From Microbacterium sp. 11MF (GTDB lineage: Bacteria > Actinomycetota > Actinomycetes > Actinomycetales > Microbacteriaceae): a stretch of DNA of 64,000 bases. The notes below the pieces were generated by a model. It had not been told where the DNA came from and made no database searches. It saw nothing but the letters and a program-made list of their open reading frames with translations. Each line of letters begins with the position of its first letter. Within the stretch, counting starts at the first letter, position 1. The stretch spans positions 434,001-498,000 of the forward strand of contig NZ_KB911460.1 in NCBI RefSeq assembly GCF_000383475.1, in the 5' to 3' direction. Of the stretch, positions 17,170-27,150 are shown in pieces. A program made the position numbers and the translations under genes.

Positions 17170-17261
17170 CCGTATTCAGTCCCTACGACGAGCCACCGGG
17201 GCGCCCACTGCACGATTCCGGGCCTGCGGCTGGCGCGCGATGGTGCGGGGACTGAATACGG
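17170..17261. repeat. Inverted-repeat element with 14-bp perfect ends
   Basis: CCGTATTCAGTCCC (17170-17183) and its exact complement (17248-17261) enclose 64 bp in the gap between two convergent operons. The arms are AT-richer than the surroundings and there is no T-run. It could be a transcription terminator, a structured RNA or a copy of a dispersed palindromic repeat. Confidence 0.55.
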
Positions 17262-17287
17262 AACGTGGACGGGCCCCGGCGCGCGGG

Positions 17288-18949
17288 TCAGACGGCGATG
17301 TCGAGCTCGTTGCCGGGGATCGAAGAGAGCAGGTTGCGCGTGTACGGGTCGCGCGGGTTGGTGAAGATCTCCTCGCTCGAGGCGGCCTCGACGAGCGCAC
17401 CGTCCTTCATGACGCAGACGTAGTCGCTGATCAGCCGCACGACGGCGAGGTCGTGCGAGATGAAGAGGTAGCTGAGGCCGTACTCGGTCTGCAGGTCGCG
17501 GAGCAGGGTCAGGATCTGGTCCTGCACGAGCACGTCGAGCGCCGACACCGGCTCGTCGCAGACGATGAGCTCGGGCGAGAGCGCGAGGGCGCGCGCGATC
17601 GCGACGCGCTGACGCTGACCGCCCGAGAGCTCCGACGGGTACCGACGCAGCGCCGACTCGGGCAGGGCGACGTCATCGAGGAGCTTCCGCACCCGGGCCG
17701 CACGGTCCTTCGCCGACCCCCGGTGGTAGAAGTCGAGCGGCTCCTGGACGATGCGCTCGATCGTGAACATGGGGTTCAGTGACGAGTACGGGTCCTGGAA
17801 GATCGGCTGAACCTTCTGGCGGAACTCGCGCAGCTGACGTCCCTTGAGGGATGCCACGTCCGTGCCGTCGTAGCGGATGACACCCTCCGTGGGGTCCACG
17901 ACCTTCAGCAGCATCCGCGCGGTCGTCGTCTTGCCCGAGCCCGATTCGCCGACGATCGCGACGGTCTCGCCGCGCGGGATCGAGAACGACACGTCTTTGA
18001 CCGCGGCGAAGTCCTCTTTCTGGCCGCGGACGTTGTAGAGCTTGGTGAGCCCCTCGACCTCGACGATGTTGTCGACCGGCTTCGGTGCGGCATCCGGAGT
18101 CGGCGCGCTGAAGGCCTCGGGGCGCAACCGCGCGACGGCGACCGAGGGCGCCGCCTGGACGAGGGACTGCGTGTAGGGATGCTGCGGGTCCTCGAGGATC
18201 TGTCGTGCCGGACCCTGCTCGACGATGCGTCCGCGGTGCATGACGACGACGCGCGCGGCGCGCTCTGCGGCGAGCCCCAGGTCGTGCGTGATGAGGAGGA
18301 CCGAGGTGCCGAGCTCGGTGGTCATACGCCCGAGTTGGTCGAGGATCGTCTTCTGGACCGTCACATCGAGCGCGCTCGTGGGCTCGTCGGCGATGAGCAG
18401 GCGCGGGTTGCAGGCGAGGCCGATCGCGATGAGTGCGCGCTGGCGCATGCCGCCCGAGAACTCGTGCGGGTACTGCTTCGCGCGGTCCTCGGCGTTCGGG
18501 AGGCCCGCGGCGGCGAGGGTCTCGACGACCTTGCGGTCGACGTCCTTCTTGGTGGCCAGACCGTGGGCGAGCAGCGTCTCGGCGACCTGCGTGCCGATCC
18601 TCGACGTCGGGTTGAGGTTCGACATCGGGTCCTGCGGGACGAGCCCGATCTGGGCGCCGCGGACGCCGCGCATCGTCGACTCGGAAGCGCCGACGAGCTC
18701 CTGGCCGTCGAGACGGATGCTGCCCTGCGCGACGCGGCCGTTGCCGGCGAGCAGCCCGATCACGGCCATCGCCGTCGTCGACTTGCCCGAGCCGGACTCG
18801 CCGACGATCGCGACGGTCTCACCGGCGGCGAGGTCGAGGTCGACGCCCTCGACCGCCCGCACGGAACCGTCGATGGTCTGGAACTCGACGGCGAGGTCGC
18901 GGACCTGCAGGAGGGGCGCGCCGGCGGCGGGGGAGGTCTGGAAGGGCAT
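17288..18949 (-). CDS. Fused two-domain ABC ATPase for peptide/nickel import (DppD-DppF type)
   Basis: 553 residues containing two complete nucleotide-binding domains, about 10-275 and 290-553. Each has Walker A (GESGSGKST, GESGSGKTT), signature ([30 protein letters not shown]) and Walker B (LLIADEPTSALD, LIVCDEPVSALD), with oligopeptide-type C-terminal extensions between (HPYTQSLVQAAPSVA). It supplies both ATPase sites for the permeases at 15077-17037 although it is transcribed toward them. Upstream of the ATG on its strand, CAGGAT lies six bases before the start, a variant of the leaderless box seen elsewhere in the window. Confidence 0.93.
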   Translation of the reverse strand: MPFQTSPAAGAPLLQVRDLAVEFQTIDGSVRAVEGVDLDLAAGETVAIVGESGSGKSTTAMAVIGLLAGNGRVAQGSIRLDGQELVGASESTMRGVRGAQIGLVPQDPMSNLNPTSRIGTQVAETLLAHGLATKKDVDRKVVETLAAAGLPNAEDRAKQYPHEFSGGMRQRALIAIGLACNPRLLIADEPTSALDVTVQKTILDQLGRMTTELGTSVLLITHDLGLAAERAARVVVMHRGRIVEQGPARQILEDPQHPYTQSLVQAAPSVAVARLRPEAFSAPTPDAAPKPVDNIVEVEGLTKLYNVRGQKEDFAAVKDVSFSIPRGETVAIVGESGSGKTTTARMLLKVVDPTEGVIRYDGTDVASLKGRQLREFRQKVQPIFQDPYSSLNPMFTIERIVQEPLDFYHRGSAKDRAARVRKLLDDVALPESALRRYPSELSGGQRQRVAIARALALSPELIVCDEPVSALDVLVQDQILTLLRDLQTEYGLSYLFISHDLAVVRLISDYVCVMKDGALVEAASSEEIFTNPRDPYTRNLLSSIPGNELDIAV

Positions 18950-19029
18950 TCCCCCATCCTGCCCTCCGCCCGCCGCCTGCGCACGGGTGGATCGCCCGGC
19001 TTTACCCAGCCGTAACGACCCGGGGGTGT

Positions 19030-20204
<1,175 letters not shown>

Positions 20205-20208
<4 letters not shown>

Positions 20209-21395
20209 AGGGTGACTCCTTCGATGGCGGTGCGGAGGCGCGCGGCGGCGTCCTCCGGGGGGACGTCGCCGATCCAGGCGCCCATGGCGGCCTCGGATCC
20301 GGCGAGGAACTTGAGCTTGTCGGCGGCGCGACGCGGGCTCGTCAGCTGCAGGCTGAGGCGCACGGTGTCACGGCCGACGTGGACGGGCGCCTGGTGCCAG
20401 GCGGCGATGTACGGCGTCTCGGACTCGTAGAGCGCGTCGACTCCGCGCAGCAGGCGCAGGTACAGCGGGGCGAGTTCGTCCTTCTCTTCGCCGGTCAGGC
20501 CGGCGAAGTCGGCGACGTGGCGGTGCGGGAGCATGTGGATCTCGAGCGGCCAGCGGGCGGCGAACGGCACGAACGCGGTCCAGTGCTCGCCGCGGAGGAG
20601 GACGCGGGGCCCGGCCTGCTCGAACTCGAGGATGCGCTGGAACAGATCGGGGGCGGTCCGATCGATCGAGTCGAGCAGGCGGGTCGTCCGGGGCGTGACG
20701 TACGGGTAGGCGTAGATCTGCCCGTGCGGGTGCTGCAGGGTCACGCCGATCGCCTCGCCGCGGTTCTCGAACGGGAAGACCTGCTCGATGCCGGGGAGGG
20801 CCGAGAGGGCCGCGGTGCGGTCGGCCCACGCCTCGATGACGGTGCGAGCACGTGTCACGGACTGGGTGCCGAACGAGCCGGTGCGCTCGGGCGAGAAGCA
20901 GACGACCTCGGTGCGGCCGACGCTCGTGCGGGTGCGGCCGAGGCCGAGGTGCGTGAGGTCGTCGAGGCCGCGCGGCGGGTCGATCGCCGCCGGCACGTCG
21001 TCCGTGGCCTCGGCGAGGGCGGGGCCGAACGACGGCGACTTGTTCTCGAAGACGGCGACGTCGTACACCGAGGGGATCTCGGAAGGGTTCGTATCGGTCT
21101 GCGGCGCGAGCGGGTCGAGCTCGGCGGGCGGCAGGAACGCGCGGTTCTGCCGGTTCGCGGCGACCGAGACCCAGTCGCCGGTGAGGATGTCCTGCCGCAT
21201 CGTGGCGGTCTCGGGCCGCCCACCCAGGTCGCGGGTGTCGACGGCGCGGTCGGCGCCGAGGGTCGTCCCGGGATCGTCGAAGTAGATCAGCTCGCGGCCG
21301 TCGGCCAGGCGGGTGCTGCGCTTGACGACGCCGGCGCCGAGGTCACTCGTCTCGGCAGGGGCGTGCGTCGGCGTGCCGTTCTCCGGTGTGTTCAC
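20205..21395 (-). CDS. galT: Galactose-1-phosphate uridylyltransferase
   Basis: 396 residues. It exchanges UMP between UDP-glucose and galactose-1-phosphate. The active-site HPHGQ (222-226, catalytic His224) and the C-terminal HMLPHRHVADF match the class I enzyme. First gene of a galT-galK operon. The GTG start at 21395 follows TACCGT by six bases, a leaderless start, and both the box and the start codon lie inside a near-palindromic LacI-type operator (21388-21403). The first 20 residues are poorly structured, which is common in actinobacterial GalT. Confidence 0.96.
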
Positions 21396-21433
21396 GTCAA
21401 CACGGTAGCCGACCGGCTATGTTATCGTCAACA
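21388..21433. promoter_or_regulatory. Divergent gal operators and promoters
   Basis: GTGTTCACGTCAACAC (21388-21403) is a 16-bp near-palindrome centred on CG, overlapping the galT start and its TACCGT box (21402-21407, minus strand). TGTTATCGTCAACA (21420-21433) is a weaker copy sharing GTCAACA and lies by the plus-strand -10 candidate TATGTT (21418-21423) of the regulator gene. The layout fits a LacI-family repressor controlling galTK and itself. Confidence 0.65.
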
Positions 21434-21498
21434 TGACGCGAGCCTCCGGAGTTCAGCGCGCATTCGCGGGAGCGAGATCCGGGGCGGGAGGGGATGCC

Positions 21499-22455
21499 GT
21501 GCAGCGACGCGTCTCAATGGCCGACGTGGCCGCGGCTGCCGGCGTCTCGGGGCAGACCGTCTCACGCGTCGTCAACGGCAGCCCGCGCGTCGACCCCGAG
21601 ACCCGCACCCGCGTCGAGGCCGCGATGTCGGACCTCGGCTACCGACCGCACCGCGCCGCCCGGACTCTGCGCACGGGGCGCTCGGGCACGATCGGCGTGA
21701 TCGTGGCGACCCTCGCGACCGTCGGCAACTCGCGGATGCTCGAGGCCGTGGCATCCGCCGCCGCCCGTCGCGAACTCGCGGTCACCCTCGTCACCCTCAC
21801 CGGGCCCGCCGACATCGCCGCCGCGTTCGACCGCCTGCACGACCTCGGCGTCGACGGTGCGATCGTGCTCAACGAGGCGACGGCGATCGCCGAGGGCGTC
21901 ACGCGGCCCGAGGGCCTCGCCCTCGTCGCGGTCGACTCGCCCGGCGGAGGGTTCGCGACGGTCCAGTCCGATCACGCGGGAGGCGCCGAGGCGGCCACCC
22001 GACGGTTGCGGGATGCCGGGCGTCGCACGATCGCGCACGTCGCCGGCCCCGCGGGCTCCTTCGCAGCGGACGAACGCGAGCGGGGCTGGCGCGCGGCGCA
22101 CGACGGTGCGCGCGTGCCCGAACCGCTGCGGGGGGACTGGGGCGCGGCATCCGGTCACGCGGCGGGCCGGGCGCTCGCGGCGGATCCCGCCGTGGACGCC
22201 GTGTTCGCCGCGAACGACCAGATGGCGCTCGGCGTGCTGCGCGCGCTCGCGGAAGCCGGTCGCGACGACGTCGCCGTCATCGGGTTCGACGACGTCGCGG
22301 ATGCCGCCGACTACCGTCCCCCGCTCACGACCGTCCGCCAGGACTTCGACGCCCTCGGCGAGGCCGCCGTCGCCGCACTGGCGGCGACGCTGGACGGCGC
22401 GCCCGCGACGCGGACCGTCGTCCCGACCATGCTCATCGCCCGCGCATCGGGCTGA
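21499..22455 (+). CDS. LacI family regulator of the galactose genes
   Basis: 318 residues. The LacI helix-turn-helix reads VSMADVAAAAGVSGQTVSRVVNGSPRVD (about residues 4-31), followed by a hinge with HRAARTLRTGRSGTIGVI and a periplasmic-binding-protein-like sensor domain to the end. GTG 21499 is chosen over ATG 21433 because GGGAGGGG sits five bases upstream and the extra 22 residues precede the normal LacI N-terminus. Divergent from galT-galK and next to galE, so galactose or a galactoside is the likely inducer. Convergent with galE with only 19 bp between. Confidence 0.88.
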   Translation: MQRRVSMADVAAAAGVSGQTVSRVVNGSPRVDPETRTRVEAAMSDLGYRPHRAARTLRTGRSGTIGVIVATLATVGNSRMLEAVASAAARRELAVTLVTLTGPADIAAAFDRLHDLGVDGAIVLNEATAIAEGVTRPEGLALVAVDSPGGGFATVQSDHAGGAEAATRRLRDAGRRTIAHVAGPAGSFAADERERGWRAAHDGARVPEPLRGDWGAASGHAAGRALAADPAVDAVFAANDQMALGVLRALAEAGRDDVAVIGFDDVADAADYRPPLTTVRQDFDALGEAAVAALAATLDGAPATRTVVPTMLIARASG

Positions 22456-22474
22456 CGCGGGCGACCGGGAGCGG

Positions 22475-23452
22475 TCAGCCCGCGTTGCGGCGGGCTTCCC
22501 AGCCGCTCTGCACCATCTCGTCGAGGGTGTAGCGCATCTGCCAGTCCAGGTCGCGGGCGGCGAGCTCGCCGGTGGCGACGATGCGGTCGGGGTCGCCGGC
22601 GCGGCGGGGGGCGATCTCGGGTGTGAAGTCGATGCCGGTGACGCGGGCGACGGCATCCATGATCTCGCGGACCGACAGACCGTTCTGCGACCCCAGGTTG
22701 TAGGCCGGCTCGACCGGCTCGCCGGCGCTCAGGCGCTGAGCGGCGACGACGTGCGCTGCGGCGATGTCCGACACGTGGACGTAGTCGCGGACGTTCGTGC
22801 CGTCGGGGGTGTCGTAGTCGTCGCCGTTGATGCGCGGTGTCTTCCCCTCGAGGAGCATCTCGAACACGATCGGGAACAGGTTGTGCGGGCTCATGTCGTA
22901 CACGGACGGGTCTCCCGAGCCGACGACGTTGAAGTACCGCAGCGCCGTGTGGCGCAGGGGCGAATCGGATGCCGCCGTGGCGACGCCCTGCGCGGCGAGG
23001 AGCCACTCGCCGATGAGCTTCGACTCCCCGTAGGGCGAGGCGGGACGCTTGGGCAGATCCTCGGTCACGAGCGCCACGTCGGGGGTGCCGTACACCGCGG
23101 CGCTGGAGGAGAACACGATGTTCGAGACACCGGCATCCGCCATCGCCGCGAGGACGACGCGAGTGCCCTCGACGTTCTGCTCGTAGGTGTGGAGGGGGCG
23201 CTGCACCGAGACGCCCGCGTACTTGAAGCCGGCGACGTGGATGACACCCTCGGCGCCGTGCTCGCGCAGGGTGTTCGCGACGAGCTCGCGGTCGAGGATC
23301 GTGCCCTCGACGAAGGGCACCCCCTGGGGGACGAACGAGGCGTCCCCGCTCGAGAGGTCGTCGAGGACGACCGGGTCGAGACCCGCCTCGGCGAGAGCGC
23401 GGACGATGTGCGCGCCGATGTACCCGGCGCCTCCGGTGACGAGCCAACTCAT
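22475..23452 (-). CDS. galE: UDP-glucose 4-epimerase
   Basis: 325 residues, short-chain-dehydrogenase fold. NAD-binding TGGAGYIGAH (6-15), Ser/Tyr/Lys catalytic set with SSSAAVYG (about 115-122) and YGESK (Tyr141, Lys145), and the GalE-specific DGTNVRDYVHVSDIA and YNLGSQNGLSVREIMDA. It interconverts UDP-galactose and UDP-glucose, closing the Leloir cycle with galK and galT, and also supplies UDP-galactose for glycans. Own promoter: TAGGCT ends seven bases before the ATG on its strand, so the gene is probably leaderless and expressed separately from galTK. Confidence 0.96.
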   Translation of the reverse strand: MSWLVTGGAGYIGAHIVRALAEAGLDPVVLDDLSSGDASFVPQGVPFVEGTILDRELVANTLREHGAEGVIHVAGFKYAGVSVQRPLHTYEQNVEGTRVVLAAMADAGVSNIVFSSSAAVYGTPDVALVTEDLPKRPASPYGESKLIGEWLLAAQGVATAASDSPLRHTALRYFNVVGSGDPSVYDMSPHNLFPIVFEMLLEGKTPRINGDDYDTPDGTNVRDYVHVSDIAAAHVVAAQRLSAGEPVEPAYNLGSQNGLSVREIMDAVARVTGIDFTPEIAPRRAGDPDRIVATGELAARDLDWQMRYTLDEMVQSGWEARRNAG

Positions 23453-23491
23453 GATCCCGAGCCTACTGGCGCGGGACCGGCCGACCGGACG

Positions 23492-23534
23492 TCAGGAACC
23501 CAGCGCCGCGGGCCTCACGAACCCAGCGCTGCGG
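23492..23534 (-). repeat. Tandem duplication of the pgm 3' end
   Basis: Two 20-bp units (23492-23511 and 23515-23534) with a 23-bp period and two mismatches. The second carries the pgm stop codon and last codons; the first is a decayed copy just beyond the stop. Looks like a small replication-slippage duplication. Confidence 0.7.
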
Positions 23535-25155
23535 CGACGACCTTCCGAGCCTCCTCCTGCACCTGCGCGAGGTGCTCGGGGCCCTTCAGGCTCTCGGCGT
23601 AGAGCTTGTACACGTCCTCGGTGCCCGAGGGGCGCGCGGCGAACCAGGCGAACTCGGTCTGCACCTTGAGGCCGCCAATCGCGGCACCGTTGCCCGGGGC
23701 GTGCGACAGCTTCGCCGTCACCGGGTCGCCGGCGAGTTCGCTCGCCGACACGGCGTCGCCCGACAGCTTCGACAGCGCAGCCTTCTGCTCGGGAGAGGCG
23801 GGGGCGTCGACGCGCTGATAAGCGGATGCCCCGAACTCGGCCTCGAGCTCGGCGTAGCGCTGCGAGGGGGTCTTGCCCGTGACTGCGAGGATCTCGGCGG
23901 CGAGCAGGCACAGCAGGATGCCGTCCTTGTCGGTCGTCCAGACCGTGCCGTCCTTGCGGAGGAACGAGGCGCCGGCCGACTCCTCGCCGCCGAAGGCGAC
24001 GGAGCCGTCGAGGAGCCCCGGGACGAACCACTTGAACCCGACGGGGACTTCGAGAAGGGTCCGACCGAGGGACGCGGCGACGCGGTCGATGATCATCGAG
24101 GAGACGAGGGTCTTGCCGATCGCGGCATCCTGCGGCCATCCCTCGCGGTGCGCGTACAGGTAGTCGATCGCGACGGCGAGGAAGTGGTTCGGGTTCATGA
24201 GGCCGGCGTCGGGCGTGACGATGCCGTGGCGGTCGGCGTCGGCGTCGTTCCCCGTCAGGATGTCGAACTCGTCGCGGCGGGCGACGAGGGAGGCCATCGC
24301 CGAGGGCGAGGACGGATCCATGCGGATCTTCTCGTCCCAGTCGAGCGTCATGAACTTCCACGTCGGGTCGACCTCGGGGTTCACGACCGTCAGGTCGAGG
24401 CCGTAGCGCTCGCCGATGAGGGCCCAGTACTCGACCGAGGCGCCGCCGAGCGGGTCGGCGCCGATCCGGACGCCCGCGCGGGCGATCGCCTCGACGTCGA
24501 TGATCGAGGCGAGGTCGGCGACGTAGCCCTCGCGGAAGTCGTACTCGCCGAGGGTCGAGTCGTCGATGTCCGCGTGGCGGACCCGCTTGACGCCCTCGAG
24601 GCCCGCCTCGATGAGCTCGTTCGCGCGGTCGGCGATCCAGCCGGTCGCGTCGGTGTCGGCCGGGCCGCCGTGCGGCGGGTTGTACTTGAACCCGCCGTCG
24701 CGCGGCGGGTTGTGCGAGGGGGTGACGACGATGCCGTCGGCACGACCGGCATCCGCCTCGTCCCGTCCCCGGTTGTAGGTGAGGATCGCGTGGCTGAGGG
24801 CCGGCGTCGGCACCCAGGAGTCACGGCTGTCGACGCGCACGTCGACGCCGTTCGCGACGAGGACCTCGATCGCGGTGTGCTCCGCGGGCAGCGAGAGTCC
24901 GTGCGTGTCGCGACCGAGGAAGAGAGGACCCGAGATGCCCTGCGCGGCGCGGTAGTCGACGATGGCCTGCGTCGTGGCGAGGATGTGGACCTCGTTGAAG
25001 CTGCGCGACAGTGAGGAGCCGCGGTGGCCGCTCGTGCCGAACGCGACCCGTTGGGCGGCGACGGCGGGGTCGGGCTTCAGGTCGTAGTACGCGTTGATCA
25101 GCGCGTCCACATCGATGAGATCAGAGGATTCGGCGGGCTGTCCTGCGCGGCTCAT
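23515..25155 (-). CDS. pgm: Phosphoglucomutase (alpha-D-glucose phosphate-specific)
   Basis: 546 residues, the length of bacterial Pgm. It interconverts glucose-1-phosphate and glucose-6-phosphate, linking the galactose pathway to glycolysis. The phosphoserine loop is [11 protein letters not shown] (Ser147), the metal loop [13 protein letters not shown], and the sugar/phosphate loops [15 protein letters not shown] and [15 protein letters not shown] are present. [11 protein letters not shown] near the N-terminus is typical. The ATG at 25155 follows CAGACT by six bases on its strand, a leaderless arrangement. Confidence 0.96.
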   Translation of the reverse strand: MSRAGQPAESSDLIDVDALINAYYDLKPDPAVAAQRVAFGTSGHRGSSLSRSFNEVHILATTQAIVDYRAAQGISGPLFLGRDTHGLSLPAEHTAIEVLVANGVDVRVDSRDSWVPTPALSHAILTYNRGRDEADAGRADGIVVTPSHNPPRDGGFKYNPPHGGPADTDATGWIADRANELIEAGLEGVKRVRHADIDDSTLGEYDFREGYVADLASIIDVEAIARAGVRIGADPLGGASVEYWALIGERYGLDLTVVNPEVDPTWKFMTLDWDEKIRMDPSSPSAMASLVARRDEFDILTGNDADADRHGIVTPDAGLMNPNHFLAVAIDYLYAHREGWPQDAAIGKTLVSSMIIDRVAASLGRTLLEVPVGFKWFVPGLLDGSVAFGGEESAGASFLRKDGTVWTTDKDGILLCLLAAEILAVTGKTPSQRYAELEAEFGASAYQRVDAPASPEQKAALSKLSGDAVSASELAGDPVTAKLSHAPGNGAAIGGLKVQTEFAWFAARPSGTEDVYKLYAESLKGPEHLAQVQEEARKVVAAALGS

Positions 25156-25217
25156 CCGCCCAGTCTGCCAGGGAACGCGGCGACGGCGCCTGCGTGTCGC
25201 GGATCCGCACCGGCTGC

Positions 25218-26153
25218 TCAGGCTGGCAGGCGTCCCGAGTCGGTCGTCATACCCGCTGCGTGCTCGGCCAGTTCGTCGAGCACCGTCCGGAGGGCCGGCG
25301 AGTCCGCCATCGTCCGCCGGTGGATCGCCGACACCTCGCGGATCGACTCGGGCGAGACGGTGGGGATCGCGACGAGGTCCGGCCCGAGCGGCGGGCGCCC
25401 CAGTCGCGGGACGAGTGCGACGGCGATGCCCGCGCGGGCGATCTCGAGGTGGTTCTCGAACTCCATCGACTCGTGCACGATCCTCGGCGCTCCACCCACG
25501 CCGTCGAACAGGCGGCGCAGCCACTGACGGCAGATGGTCGACTCGAACGTCGCGACCCACGGTTCGCCGCCGATCTCCTCGGGCCGCAGTTCGGCACGGG
25601 CCGCGAGCGGGTGGTCGCGGTGAAGGATCACATCGGCGACGTCGGTGAACAGTGGAACCTCGACGAGGTGGTCGGGGATCGCGAGAGCCACATTCCCCCA
25701 GCGGTGCACGATGCCGAGGTCCCGCTGGCCCGATGCGACGAGGGCGACCGTCTCCCAGGGCTCGCTCTCGCGCAAGGGGAGGCGGAGGTCGGGATGCCGC
25801 CGGCCGAGGTCCGCCAGCAGAGGCACCATGACGCCACGCACGACCGTCGAGAAGGCCCCGATACGGATCTCGCCGGCGACCCGGTCGGGTTCACCGGCGC
25901 CGTGGAGGTCGGCGCGCACCCGCTCGAGGTCGGCGAGGATCGGCGTCGCCGAGACGACGAGACGCGTCGCGGACTCGGTGAGGACGACACCGCGGCCGAC
26001 GCGCTCGAGCAGCGGAACGCCGGTGTCGCGTTCGAGGCGCTTGATCTGCTGCGAGACCGCCGACGGGGTGAAGCCGAGCGCCGCGGCCGCGGCGGCGACG
26101 CTGCCCTCGGTCGCCACGGCGCGCAGCGAGACGACGGCCTCCAGATCGATCAT
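25218..26153 (-). CDS. LysR family transcriptional regulator
   Basis: 311 residues. N-terminal winged helix (1-60, [20 protein letters not shown] and [22 protein letters not shown]) and a type 2 periplasmic-binding-fold effector domain (about 90-300). The ATG at 26153 follows TAGCAT by six bases, so it is probably leaderless. It is divergent from an EamA-type exporter with a 16-bp palindrome between, the usual LysR layout in which the regulator controls the neighbouring exporter and itself. The effector is unknown; related pairs respond to amino acids. Confidence 0.92.
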   Translation of the reverse strand: MIDLEAVVSLRAVATEGSVAAAAAALGFTPSAVSQQIKRLERDTGVPLLERVGRGVVLTESATRLVVSATPILADLERVRADLHGAGEPDRVAGEIRIGAFSTVVRGVMVPLLADLGRRHPDLRLPLRESEPWETVALVASGQRDLGIVHRWGNVALAIPDHLVEVPLFTDVADVILHRDHPLAARAELRPEEIGGEPWVATFESTICRQWLRRLFDGVGGAPRIVHESMEFENHLEIARAGIAVALVPRLGRPPLGPDLVAIPTVSPESIREVSAIHRRTMADSPALRTVLDELAEHAAGMTTDSGRLPA

Positions 26154-26159
26154 GAAGCG

Positions 26160-26184
26160 ATGCTACCGATTCTGGGCGCAGAAT
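26160..26184. promoter_or_regulatory. LysR operator and regulator -10 box
   Basis: ATTCTGGGCGCAGAAT (26169-26184) is a perfect inverted repeat (6-bp arms, 4-bp centre) between the divergent LysR and exporter genes. The complement of 26160-26165 is TAGCAT, the -10 box of the LysR gene, just four bases from the palindrome. Confidence 0.65.
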
Positions 26185-26226
26185 GATCGCTTGTCCTTCA
26201 TGGATGCCGTGCGGTCGACTGGTCCT

Positions 26227-27150
26227 GTGACCCGCCGTGACATGCTCCTCGCCGCCCTCGTCGCCTCGCTGTGGGGGCTCAACTTCGTCGTCATCGACTG
26301 GGGGATGAGCGGCATCCCGCCCCTGCTGTTCGCCGCGATCCGGTTCGCCGTCGTCGCGCTCGCCGTCCTCGTGGTGCCGAGGCCCCGGACCGGGTGGCGC
26401 GTCATCATCGGCATCGGCCTGTTCATGAGCCTCGGCCAGTTCGCCCTGCTCTACACGTCGCTCGCCCTCGGGCTGAGCCCCGGGCTCGCTGCACTCCTCC
26501 TGCAGGCGCAGGCCGTCTTCACGATCGTGATCGCCGCGATCGCGCTGCGTGAGCGCCCCTCCGTCATGCAGGTCGTCGGCGTGGGTCTCGGCGTCGTCGG
26601 CCTCGCGATCGTGGCTCTCTTCCGCGGCGGCGACGCCCCCGTCCTCGCCGTCTGCCTCGCGCTCGCCGCTGCGCTGTCGTGGGCCGTCGGCAATGTCATC
26701 TCGCGACGCGCCGGCGTCGTCACCGGTGTCGGCCGCGGCGGCACGCTCTCGCTGACGGTCTGGTCGTCGCTCGTCGTGCCGATCCCCGCGCTCGCCCTGT
26801 CGTTCGTCATCGACGGGCCCGTCGCGATCGGTGCCGGGCTCGCTGCCATCGGCCCGCAGGCCGTGATCTCCACCCTCTACACGGCAGGGCTCTGCACCCT
26901 GTTCGCCTACGCGGTGTTCAACGGACTGCTCGGACGCAACCCGTCGGCGGCCGTCGTGCCGTGGATCCTGCTCGCCCCCGTCGTCGCGATGGCCGCGGCC
27001 GCGCTGCTTCTGAGCGAGGCGCCGAGCGTCGGGGAGGTGGTGGGCGGAGCCCTGCTCGTCGCGGGCGTGCTGGTCAGCGGCATCCGTCGTCGCCAGGGTC
27101 AGCCGCGGGCGGTCGTGCCCATGGGGGTGCCCACTAGGCTGTCCGCGTGA
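26227..27150 (+). CDS. EamA/RhaT family metabolite exporter (DMT superfamily)
   Basis: 307 residues with ten hydrophobic segments arranged as two EamA repeats (about 8-140 and 150-290). SLWGLNFVVIDWGMSGIPPLLFAAIRF is the characteristic first repeat, as in RhtA/YdcZ-like amino-acid exporters. GTG 26227 (VTRRDMLLAALVASLWG) is my choice because homologues begin close to the first helix; ATG 26200 would add nine residues and is possible. Probably regulated by the divergent LysR protein. Its stop overlaps the pheA start, so amino-acid export next to phenylalanine synthesis is suggestive but not proof of substrate. Confidence 0.88.
   Translation: MTRRDMLLAALVASLWGLNFVVIDWGMSGIPPLLFAAIRFAVVALAVLVVPRPRTGWRVIIGIGLFMSLGQFALLYTSLALGLSPGLAALLLQAQAVFTIVIAAIALRERPSVMQVVGVGLGVVGLAIVALFRGGDAPVLAVCLALAAALSWAVGNVISRRAGVVTGVGRGGTLSLTVWSSLVVPIPALALSFVIDGPVAIGAGLAAIGPQAVISTLYTAGLCTLFAYAVFNGLLGRNPSAAVVPWILLAPVVAMAAAALLLSEAPSVGEVVGGALLVAGVLVSGIRRRQGQPRAVVPMGVPTRLSA

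Noticed and set aside
20379-22532. 717-residue plus-strand frame across galT and the LacI gene
   Set aside because: Antisense to galT in its first half and out of frame with the LacI gene in its second half.
23492-23534. CRISPR-like repeat
   Set aside because: Only two short units without spacers of regular length; no array or cas gene anywhere in the window.
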